Positions 54,970 to 64,000 of a stretch of DNA of 64,000 nt are shown here, piece by piece. Source of the DNA: Climacteris rufus (taxonomy: Eukaryota > Chordata > Aves > Passeriformes > Climacteridae); contig VZRZ01004411.1 in NCBI GenBank assembly GCA_013398175.1, positions 143,503 to 207,502 on the forward strand. Direction: 5' to 3'. Positions within the stretch are counted from its first letter, which is position 1, and every line of letters begins with the position of its first letter. The notes beneath the pieces are model-generated. The model worked only from the letters and a program-made list of their open reading frames with translations. It did no database searches and was not told the origin of the DNA. The position numbers and the translations under genes are program-made.

Positions 54970-55018
54970 CACTTTTTACTGATTCAAGAGCTTTTTACAC
55001 TTTTTACCGATTCAAGAT
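54970..55018 (+). repeat. Tandem duplication, 28-bp period
   Basis: CACTTTTTAC followed by GATTCAAGA occurs at 54970-54990 and, with two base changes, at 54998-55018. The seven bases between the copies do not match. Confidence 0.8.
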
Positions 55019-55801
55019 GTGCTTCCCTTAGCATTTGTGACATACTTCCACCTGGAAAGTGGATCCTGTTTGTTCTGGGTAACAGCACTACTTGCACATG
55101 GAGCTAGAGCCTGCCTTGACAGCATAATCCCCTTGATTAAAACCTACAGCAAGAGCTGAGCTTGCCCACCTTGATTGCAAAAAGACACACACAAATGGCA
55201 TTATTTGAGGACACTTTGTGATCCTAACTGGACTACAGAAGTTGAGTAGAAATAAATAAGTAATGATTTATGAGTGGATGATAAAGAAAATAGATATGAT
55301 GCAAATTAACCATGACTTAACTGATTCCCACTGTATCTAAGCCAGACCCAAGCAGAGAAAATTAATAGAGTAACTGTTACATGCCAGCTGTTCCATGACA
55401 ACTTAATTATGTACATTTCAGAGAAACTTCAACTCAGAAATTAAAAGAAAAATATAAAATTCCTCACCAAAATAAAGAGACTTCTTTTTGTTTTGAAAAG
55501 TCCACTTTTCAAAATGTCATTTATAACAGATGCTCTAAAGAAATGGTTAAAATGTTTGGCAATATTAATAAGATATTGGTAATTTTTACTCATCTGTGAT
55601 GTATTAAAGACATTTGCCTCTCTTAATATATCATTCAACCCCTGTAATGAAATCAGCAAGATAAACCACATTGCACATCTCTCCCTGTAATTCATAGTGT
55701 TTATTTTTCTAAGATAAGACTGGCAAATGTGCTCCATCTTTTCAGTTTTCACACAGAACCAAATGAATCTGCTTATTGTACATTGTTTTGTTTTGTTTAA
55801 G

Positions 55802-55895
55802 ATTTGGACAGAAGGGCAAAGCTATAAGGATTGAGAGGGTTGTTTACACTGGGAAAGAAGGCAAAAGTTCTCAAGGATGTCCAATTGCTAAATGG
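55802..55895 (+). CDS. TET2: TET2 exon 5: Cys-rich domain
   Basis: 94 nt, entering in phase 2 and leaving in phase 0, as in human. It completes Arg1144 and encodes residues 1145-1175: FGQKGKAIRIERV, then YTGKEGKSSQGCPIAKW. One conserved change from human is visible (Val for Ile before YTGKEG). The acceptor is TTTGTTTAAG. The donor is TGG followed by GTAAGT. Confidence 0.97.
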
Positions 55896-57007
55896 GTAAG
55901 TGATGCACACAAATTAATCTAGTTCAGTATGATGGGTCATGTAGCTGACAGCAGTGACATGCCCTGTTAGCTGAAACTTAAAATAGCTCAACAGCAGCAG
56001 TACTAGGGGTGCCTGTAGCCTGCTCCAACCCATCTCTCACTCCATTTACTTGTTGCACAGAGAATAGCAAGAATAAAATTTGGCTTAAAGGTATGGAAAC
56101 CGAAGAAAGGAGGCACTTTTGCTTAGATTTAAGTTTCACACCACCAGACATTTTCATTGCTGTTTAATTTTAGCTGACAAGTAAGTGCAGTAAGTGCACC
56201 ACTGTGATGTCTTTAAAATACCCTCCCAGTCTGAGAGAGGTGTTACGACACACTCTTAGCAAACACTGTCATACTTTGGAACAAATTACAGAGTGGTTTG
56301 GATTGATGGGGAGAAACAGGATGAGGAAAAATTGATACATTATTATTGTCTTTATGTATACCAGACTGCACCTTTTTTAAAGAAATGCTTCTCAGTACTT
56401 ATGCTACTGGAACGATGCTGTTTTAACTGAAAAACATTTACTGCCTTCCTTTCAGTGCTGTAATGTTTGTATGTAGTAAGAGCAGGTCACAAAACTGTGA
56501 GGCTGGTTATAAGTACAGCTGCTTAAGTTTGGAAGGGAAGGGAAGAGAGCTCCTGTGTCCAGTTATTTATTCCCTTCCTTACTTGCCTGTCTTTCCCCAC
56601 ATGATTCCTGCCCTAAGCACAGGTGTCCTGCTGTCCACCTCTCTGTGGGGAGACACCTCACTAGTCATTTCCTTTTGCTCACCAATCAAACTGGGCCACA
56701 GACTGAGAGGATTCCTGCTGAATCAGAGCATAGAGGATACTTTTACAAAGCTGGTTTCCACCACCATGGCTTTCCATGCCATCAGTCACCCTTCTAGAGT
56801 CAGCTTCATTAAACAGGAAGGGTAGCTTTGCCCAAATCATCAAGTGAGAAAAACAGATTGAATTGCCAGAAACAAAGAGGAAGATGAAAATAGAAGCAAC
56901 CTCCCCACACGTGCCCTAATGCTGAGGTTTCCTGTTCTCTTGCTCTTCACATTAAGACATGCATCGTTTGTGTTGGGGCTCTGGGGTGTGTGTTGCTGTA
57001 CATGCAG
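55896..57007 (+). other. TET2: TET2 intron 5
   Basis: 1.1 kb between GTAAGT and the acceptor TACATGCAG. Nothing else recognised. A frame at 56463-56825 looks like chance. Confidence 0.9.
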
Positions 57008-57216
57008 GTAGTCCGCAGAAGCAGTCAGGAGGAAAAGCTGCTCTGCCTGGTGCGCGAGCGAGCGGGACACACGTGTGAGACGGCCGTCATCGTGATTCTC
57101 ATCCTGGTCTGGGAGGGAATCCCGACCAGCCTGGCTGATAAGCTCTACTCTGAACTCACCGACACCCTGAGGAAGTACGGCACGCTCACCAACCGGCGCT
57201 GCGCCCTGAACGAAGA
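57008..57216 (+). CDS. TET2: TET2 exon 6: Cys-rich domain
   Basis: 209 nt, phase 0 in and 2 out, equal to the human exon. It encodes residues 1176-1244 and part of 1245, beginning VVRRSSQEEKLLCLVRERAG and including VILILVWEGIP and KYGTLTNRRCALNEE. The first Arg of TNRRC corresponds to human Arg1261, which from memory contacts 2-oxoglutarate and is a recurrent leukaemia mutation site. It is present here (residue 1238). The exon is GC-richer than its introns. Donor GTAAGT. The 155-codon minus-strand frame over it is a shadow. Confidence 0.97.
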
Positions 57217-58024
57217 GTAAGTGCAGCAAAGGGAGAGGTCGCCAAATGTGTGGCCCATCTTCAGCCTCAGACACAGCACTTCTGCTCATGCTGTCACCCT
57301 GAAACATTTGGAACCTTCCCAGCTATTCCAGGTGGTTTGAAAACCTACAAAGCTTGTAAGAAAAGCAAAGTAAACATAAATAGGGAAAAACCTCTTCCCA
57401 GAGTTGTGAAGCATCTCCACATATTTAAAAGGAGAGATCTCAGCGGGGGCCAAGATAGCTGGTACCTCAACCTTGAAATAAAAGCTGGATGCACTAAATC
57501 ACACTGTAAACTGACACAAACTAACCTCAGTCTAAAGAAATTACACTACATCATTTTCCCATGCCTTTCGAAGAGAGAAGAACATTTAGACCAAAATTAC
57601 CATAGCTATCACTGTATGTTACTTTGGCTTCATGGGTAGAGTTGTCTCTCAGGAATTATTGCTTAGCCCCTGTCAGAGGGCTCCCACATTCTCGCAGTGC
57701 TGTCAGCACCAGCCCCTGAGGCCCCATGAATATCAGCACCTAGCAAGGCCCTACACAAATGTACCCTCATCCGAGCAAAGCCGGCTTTCTCACACCAGTG
57801 TAGAACCCCCATAGACCCTGCTTTGTAACCATGAAATTATTCACTCTGGTAAATTCTTCTGTTGCAATGTCTATGCCTCCCTCTTGCATTTCTTCATTAT
57901 TTACTGATGGAAGACGATCCACACCACAGATTCCCCCGAGCGCTGGCAGAAGGCCAATGCCCACTGCCGGAGTGCCGCAGGGGGACCTGCCTGCTGCTAA
58001 CAGCTCTGTTTTCTTATCTTTTAG
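57217..58024 (+). other. TET2: TET2 intron 6
   Basis: Only about 0.8 kb. From memory the human counterpart is around 15 kb. Bases 57395-57460 vaguely recall a CR1 LINE phrase but too weakly to call. Confidence 0.9.
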
Positions 58025-58175
58025 ACGGACTTGTGCATGCCAAGGGCTGGACCCTGAAACTTGTGGTGCTTCATTTTCCTTTGGTTGCTCCTGGAGCATG
58101 TATTACAATGGTTGTAAGTTTGCCAGAAGCAAGATTCCAAGAAAGTTTAAGCTGATGGGGGATGACCCAAAAGAG
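58025..58175 (+). CDS. TET2: TET2 exon 7: Cys-rich zinc- and DNA-binding segment
   Basis: 151 nt, phase 2 in and 0 out, as in human. It completes Glu1245 and encodes residues 1246-1295: RTCACQGLDPETCG, FSFGCSWSMYYNGCKFARSK, then FKLMGDDPKE. Five cysteines (CxC, TCG, GCS, GCK) match known zinc-site positions of the family. The Trp of CSWSMYY (human Trp1291) lies in the DNA-contacting loop in the published structure. Met replaces the Leu of human FKLLGDD. The donor is GAG followed by GTTGGT, weaker than consensus, but the frame, exon length and exon 8 all require it. Read-through would stop at 58191-58193. Confidence 0.96.
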
Positions 58176-60356
58176 GTTGGTGTCCATTTCTAAAGTGAGC
58201 TTCATTTGCAAGGAAATGTTTTCTGTCACTCTGTAAATAGAGATGCAGTACAAGGGAGCAGGGCCCAAGGCCTCCCTGAGTGCTGTACATGCAGGGTAAT
58301 TAAATAACTGCCAGTCAAAACCGATTGATTCCAGTCACTGAGCCAGCTGAATTGACTGTCCAAATTCTGCCAGCTGGTAAAAGCCCTGAGACTCCAAACC
58401 ATGTTTGCAGGCTTTCACAATTACGGGAGAGGGCATGGCCTGAATAATTCTGGCTGTATTAGGCCTGCAATTGAGCATTCCCCAGTGGCACAGTGGAAGG
58501 TTTACCAGCTAAGGGCGCATAACACTGCAACTGGGAACCAGAGCAGACTGGCTCAATGGAGACAAACATGATGAAACTCTGAGATGACAATAGGAAGAAG
58601 AGGATAGGAAGACTTATTCTACATACAGTCTTGCCCCACTGAACGTTTCCAGACTGGGCTCTGTGTTAGAAGAAACTGGCAAATGTTTTAAATGAGCCAG
58701 AGTAATAAACATTGACCTTAGCCTGGACACAATATACCCTGAAGTTATTAGTGTAGTGACTCCTGGACACCTCCAGCAAGTCATTTGAAGCTCCAGTGGC
58801 CCAGTCTGCTTTCTGGCAAGGACATAAAAATTTAGTCCCTTGTTTGTGTACTGGCACATAAGTCCACAGTTTCACTGCATTCTGATGTCTTACACAAGTC
58901 CAAGCACTCCTTTCACATAATCAGACACACAGGTACTTCGGCATCCTACAGCCTGTGCTGAAAAGAGCACGCTGTTTACAATATTATCAGAATTAACACA
59001 CAGATTTTCCTGCCCACTGCTTGTTTACAGCACCAAGAATTACAGAACAGCTCTCCTCCAATCATGCTGTAGCACAAAGCTTTCTTAATCACAGCCTGCA
59101 ATCCTAAACTACCTACATTTCTGAGATGGTTACCTGGTCAGAGCCCACCAAGGCGCTCCTCCAACTTGTGTACTTGGATTTACTTCCTATGGAAGCCAAA
59201 TTTGGGCAGGAAAGAGGGTTTTACCCTCCAGTCTTAGTCGCAAAGTTGGGGGCAGCCAAAGCACGCAACCAGACCAGGGGCTGGGTTCCATAGTATAGAC
59301 ACAGTTTATAGACAGCACAAACAGAATTCTCACCAATAACAACTAGAAGTTAAATCAACAAATGCTAATCTACAGGCCATACAAAAGCTCCAAATTCTGG
59401 TAGCCATCCACAAGGTCACAGCAAGAAGTTTTTTGACAATTCCATGTCAAACCAAACCAGGATATTGCCCCATAGTAGGGCTTACAAACTTTCAATGCGC
59501 TGAATGCATGCCTCTGAAACCTGTTTTTTCACAGCTCTTCACATCTTCCTAAAATACAAAAACTCCTAAAAACAAGTATACCACTCCAATACACCACTGT
59601 TCTTTATGCACTTGAAATTAAAGATAAGGTCCTCACATAAGCAAGGTTTTGAATTTGGGATTTGCATCCTTAGAGGATGGGGAACAACTCTGGTGTATGT
59701 TATTAGATTACTTTATTTTTAAAGAGCACTTTCTTTTGAGAGTGTACACCTTAGAGCAGAAAGGAGGTGTGATCATCCTTCCTCCATATCACCAATTACT
59801 AGACACATCCATTATTCTTCATTGCTTAAGGATTGGGAACTTTTTGAAGGCTGAAATATTTAAATATTTTTAAATTGCTGCATGTAAAGATATTTCAATA
59901 TGTCAAAGTGTTGTCATTGCAATGTGGAAAACCCTTAAATTAGCCACATTTACTTCATGGGCCATTCTGATGTTATTTCTCTCAAGCTTTCTGAGGAGTA
60001 TTATTTTCCCAAAACCCCAAAAAGGAAAATAATGAGGATTATCACACATGGTTTAAAACATACCCATGTTGAAGAATGTGATGTTTCTTAATATAAAACA
60101 AATTAAGAGTATAGTATGTGATATCCTACTGCAGGTATCCCACTACACTTCTGTAACTGCTTCATTCCTTTAAAGGGCTTGGAACAATAAAATTAAAAGG
60201 AAATTCACAACAGTTACTGTCTAAACAAGAATGATATTGGCCTATACCTTTACAGAACTGTCAGTGTAAACATAATTATGTAAAGACATTAACTTCTTAG
60301 ATCCCAGATCTGCACAGTACAGAAGTGTCATTGAACCCTATTTTATCTCCTAAAAG
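58176..60356 (+). other. TET2: TET2 intron 7
   Basis: 2.2 kb, non-coding. A weak tRNA-type A-box-like phrase near 58490 lacks a B box. Nothing else recognised. Confidence 0.9.
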
Positions 60357-60446
60357 GAAGAAAAACTAGAATCCAATTTGCAGAATCTGTCAACCCTGAT
60401 GGCACCTACCTACAAGAAGCTTGCACCCGATGCATATAACAACCAG
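60357..60446 (+). CDS. TET2: TET2 exon 8
   Basis: 90 nt, phase 0 both ends, as in human. It encodes residues 1296-1325: EEKLESNLQNLSTLMAPTYK, then KLAPDAYNNQ. Asn replaces the His of human SHLQNL. It is too short and stop-bounded to show as a long frame and was found by similarity between 58175 and 62968. The acceptor is TCCTAAAAG. The donor is CAG followed by GTATGA. Because both ends are in phase 0, skipping it would keep the frame. Confidence 0.96.
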
Positions 60447-62967
60447 GTATGATGGGGAATAAAGGAATATGAACAGTCATGGAAATAACCTGATTTTTAA
60501 CACACTTCCCAATGCTCCAGCCTTGCACTGAACCATCATATACATTTTGAGCCAACATGTCTTTGACATCATCATGAAGACAAATAGAAATGAACAATTC
60601 CACTTAAAATGCTTCCACAAGTAAAACCAGCAGGATTTGGTCCACTAAATAGAACTAATCTTTTCACCTACATCAACACAATAAAATTATTTCACTCTTC
60701 AGGTGTAAGACACAAAGTTTTCAATTTAGCATGACTCAGCAGCCAAACTAGCAACGCTGCCATGAAGATGGTGTGGAATTGGCAACAGTGCCAGAAGGCA
60801 GTGTATCATATTGCACTCAAGGCCTGAAGCCACAGTTTCACTTCTGCTCTCTCAAACAGCAGATGAATTTAGTTTTCACCAAAATAGCCATTACAAACAT
60901 GCTTTTTAAGTGAAGTTTTATATTTGAACACACACAGCCCTGATTATGCACGCAAGTGCCTGGACCAGCCTTCTTGCATGAGGGGACCGTGCACGTGGAG
61001 TTTCTATGGATCAGTGTTCTCAGACACCAGCACATTCAGAGCTCTGATGAGTGTGACTGTGTCTCGTCTACATTTCATTACCAAATATCTTTCAGGTAGT
61101 TACACCAAAATTTGACAACTTCCCACCTGCAAACATGTCACTGTTGGCCTTCATTTCCATTGCTCAGGTTTGCTACTGTCAGAACATTCACAGAATTTAC
61201 AGTCCCCAAACTATCAGCATGTGCTGCAAACTGTGACATCACCCTGCTTTCCTGCTGACAGCATGGTACAAGACAGGTTTTCAACTTTAACAGAAACAGT
61301 TAAACGATCACAAAACTGCCCATGATTATTTATTGTAAAATTCTCTCCTTTACTGCATATTTAGTAGCAGCTAGACAGTGTAAGCAGACTTAGTGCAGAC
61401 TTAGCCAGTTTCACCTACCTGATCAGATAACATTTGGAGACTCATTATGGAGAAAACTGTGGCTATGTCCCCATTAGCTGTGGTTATCTGTCCAAATATC
61501 TGAGAGACATTCTGCAAGAAAAAAAAAAAAGGAAGAGGAAGAATTAAAAGTGAGGAGGTGGCAAACAATAAAATGGTTCTTTGCTTGGGCTGCTTTTCTT
61601 TTCCCACAAAAATTCACTTCAGAACTTTTCTCCAAGCTAGCTGTGGTCCTGTCCAACACTTGTTGAAAATACATGCTTTTAAATGTTTCAAATTTTACCT
61701 TATGTAATAAGGCATGTGTATAGCTTGGCCTATTTCAGGAGTTTTGTGCAGACCTTATATTTGTGGGGAAACTGTAATCAAGCTTCTGTCAGTGGCTTTA
61801 AAGAGAGATGACTGAATTCTAATTTGTTTTATATTGTAAAAGATTCTAAAACCCAAAGGCCCTAAAACCAAATTTCAAATTCCCAGATTTATTCTAAACC
61901 AAATCTGGACTGATTCTGGATAATAATCAAGAATTGGAAAGGGTCTGTTTTCCCAACTGGACTCAACATCTTAGAGGGCAGTTGATCCAGTATGGTTTAA
62001 TCAGACATTTATAGTCTGGCTAACATTTCAGACCATTCATGTTTAATTCCAAAGAAGTTTACACCGCTTTCAAGTTTTGTTCTGCTTTTATTTTCAGATT
62101 CCAGTGAAGTAAATAATCCAGATTTGAAAAATAAATGTCTGTGAGCAAACTAAACATATTTTTAGTGATTTTGAATGAAGACTTGGCAAAGCTTCTAATT
62201 TAACCTTAACTTAAAATGGGATCCATTAAGTTCCATCAAGTGTAGATATTCTGTGCGTTCACTTGAAAGGCTCAGGAATTTCAGCAAAGCATTTTATAAA
62301 TGTGGTTTCATTTTTATTTTTCTAAATAAAATATGAAACCATCATTTTTCTGAGTCTTTATCTTCCATTAAAAAATCCTGCCTTTTTGTGTAAGGTCTAT
62401 TGTTGCATTATGAATTCTTCATAAAGCTCCTTAATGAATGCATGGGTACTAAGTACTGTCTTGACTGAATTCTCTCTCTTTAGTCAGGGGTTAGAGTTGT
62501 ACTTAAGCTAATGAAATACATGTTTACCATGCCAAAATATTACAAATCAAAAAGCAAATTATTATTTTTCATTAAGTCATCCTGAAGTCAGTTTTCTAAA
62601 GCCATTTTCCCTTAATAGCTTGGTATACTTCCAGTCTACACAAACATATCAGTCTCTCAGTGCCAGTCACGGCAACCATGCAGTGCATTTGTCATGTAAA
62701 AACACCAACCCCTGGCAGAAAACCAGAAGTAATACACAAGGAAAAGTATTATTGGCTAATTTCGCAATCACTCCAAAGACAGAGGGTAGCAGGGAACAAA
62801 GCAGCAAGGAATAAAGCATGGATACAAAATGGCCATCAAATTGCTGCACTTTATTTGGCTTCAAGATGTGTTTGTGGTCACTTCCAGGACGTTAGGGAAA
62901 CCAGCAGAGCATTCATTGCACACTGGGTGTCCTGGAGCATCCAGTGAAACCTGTCCTGTCTCCCCAG
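60447..62967 (+). other. TET2: TET2 intron 8
   Basis: 2.5 kb, AT-rich. It contains a possible minus-strand exon (61419-61511) and its adjoining poly-A/poly-T tract (61519-61530). No other gene recognised. Confidence 0.9.
61419..61511 (-). other. Possible antisense exon in intron 8, product unknown
   Basis: On the minus strand a long pyrimidine tract (about 61513-61545, ending TTCTTGCAG) precedes 93 bases open in one frame only, followed by a good donor, CAG then GTAGGTGA (61418 downward). The exon would be 31 codons, phase 0 at both ends, reading NVSQIFGQITTANGDIATVF and then SIMSLQMLSDQ. I do not recognise the protein. The other two minus-strand frames carry stops. No partner exon was found, and consensus-like splice sites around a 93-base open stretch do arise by chance, so this is only a candidate. 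Confidence 0.25.
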
Positions 62968-63105
62968 ATCGAGTATGAACACAGAGCGCCCGAGTGTCGC
63001 CTGGGTTTGAAGGAAGGTCGCCCATTCTCAGGGGTCACTGCCTGCCTGGACTTCTGTGCTCATGCTCACAGAGACTTGCACAACATGCAGAATGGGAGTA
63101 CTCTG
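62968..63105 (+). CDS. TET2: TET2 exon 9: start of the beta-helix core with the Fe-binding HxD
   Basis: 138 nt, phase 0 both ends, as in human. It encodes residues 1326-1371: IEYEHRAPECRLGLKEGRPF, then SGVTACLDFCAHAHRDLHNM and QNGSTL, identical to human TET2 as I recall it. HRD (His codon 63067-63069, Asp codon 63073-63075) is the Fe(II)-binding His-x-Asp, human His1382 and Asp1384. The third Fe ligand, the 2-oxoglutarate-binding C-terminal Arg and the low-complexity insert are beyond the window. The acceptor is CTCCCCAG. The donor is CTG followed by GTAAGT. Confidence 0.97.
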
Positions 63106-64000
63106 GTAAGTCTGGGATGTGTAACAGCCTCCTTACTCCAGCACTCAGCTTTGATTCATTAGCTCCTCTCTGTTTAAAGTTATACTGCGTAATGCAGATT
63201 GCTAAAAAAAAAATCAGGCAGTAACTGAGCTAACTTATTACTCCCTACATGTTTTTCTTTCAACTGAATGAGACTTATGGTGTATTAAAGAAAGGTTTAA
63301 TACAGAACCTGTGGAGACAATGGAAAGAAGGTCCCAGCAGAGCTGAAATGCCTGTTTGAGAGTTCCTGGCACAAAACAGTTTACATTTATCTTTTTGAAA
63401 CACTTTTTTTCTAACAACTTTGGATTATGTCTTCTGATAAAAGTGGAAACCAATAACTTCTTTTTGAGAGAGTTTTGGAAATTTCGGATTGTATTCCTGC
63501 TTAGGATAAGCAGAAATTCTGCAAGTACATGTACCCTTTACTCTCTTCAGTTCTGATTTCTAGGATGTACAGCAAAAGTTCTGTAGAAGATACCAGAAAA
63601 GCTGGGTTTCCATGTGTATTGGATTATTTCTGTTCCTTGCCTACTCCCTCTGTGACAAAACAGCTGGGGCAAACATAAGAAAGAATACTCTTCAGTTCTG
63701 AATAATCATCATGGCTGTAGTTTGAAGCAACTACCCAGATTCACAGTGCAGCTCTTGTTACAACAAAAAAGAGTATCTGCCTTTTTACTTCCCACTAATT
63801 TTTTCTTGTTTCCAGGGTCTGACTTAATTCACAGGTTAATCACCACCACTACAATGTACATTTCCAGCTGAGCTTTCTTCCCAAAGCTGGGGCGATGACT
63901 TTGTTGCAGAATGTGTCTCTAGCAGCATCTTTTTCCACAAAGATTCTCCCAATAGCTGTTCTAGGTGGAACTAACACAACAATTTTGCTGCATGACAACA
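63106..64000 (+). other. TET2: TET2 intron 9 (partial)
   Basis: The window ends inside the intron. Exon 10 (in human beginning VCTLTREDNREFGG) is not present. Nothing else recognised. Confidence 0.9.

Noticed and set aside
56840..57307. 155-codon open frame, minus strand over TET2 exon 6
   Set aside because: A shadow of GC-rich exon 6. The + strand reading is clearly TET2.
57395..57460. CR1 LINE fragment in intron 6
   Set aside because: Only a loose resemblance to the family phrase about clustering of short words. Too weak to call by eye.
58480..58560. tRNA-derived SINE candidate (A-box-like TGGCACAGTGG)
   Set aside because: No B box at the expected distance and no poly-A or terminal repeat.
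63106..64000. TET2 exon 10
   Set aside because: Its expected opening residues after the exon 9 donor were not found. The window ends inside intron 9.

Overview
The window is vertebrate nuclear DNA carrying the 5' two thirds of one protein gene, TET2 (ten-eleven translocation methylcytosine dioxygenase 2), on the + strand. The translated exons match TET2 closely, with the vertebrate family's exon lengths and splice phases. A bird is the best guess, because the introns are compact (intron 6 is only about 0.8 kb), recognisable interspersed repeats are sparse, and two degraded stretches resemble the old amniote CR1/L3 family. The species cannot be named from the sequence alone.

Layout. Bases 1 to about 520 are a CpG-rich island, probably the TET2 promoter and untranslated first exon. 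From there to 46590 lies about 46 kb of AT-rich non-coding DNA, presumably the first intron or introns with unlocated 5' UTR exon(s). This stretch contains several CpG-rich patches (about 4.3, 9.4, 11.2 and 24.1 kb), microsatellites, poly-A runs, an apparent assembly seam with an N at 2929, and palindromes near 25.1 and 32.4 kb. The first coding exon (exon 3 in human numbering) is 46591-49975 with the start codon at 46636. Exons 4 to 9 follow at 52191-52281, 55802-55895, 57008-57216, 58025-58175, 60357-60446 and 62968-63105. The joined coding part is 4113 nt, exactly 1371 codons, and ends inside intron 9. The rest of the catalytic domain lies beyond the right edge.

Function. The window encodes the long, poorly conserved, Gln-rich N-terminal region, then the Cys-rich part of the catalytic domain and the start of the double-stranded beta-helix, including the iron-binding His-Arg-Asp. 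No CXXC zinc finger is encoded, as expected for TET2, whose ancestral CXXC module is a separate gene (CXXC4) in vertebrates.

Most notable non-coding structure. Three dispersed copies of a composite element occur at 4416-4440, 9533-9557 and 11353-11377. Each has CACRTGG, exactly six bases, then TGTTTRCAAACA, with another E-box-like site 14-15 bp upstream, and each sits in a CpG-rich patch. Two of the copies align without gaps over about 59 bp or more. A possible antisense exon with good splice signals lies in intron 8 (61419-61511). No new enzymatic, defence or mobile system was found.
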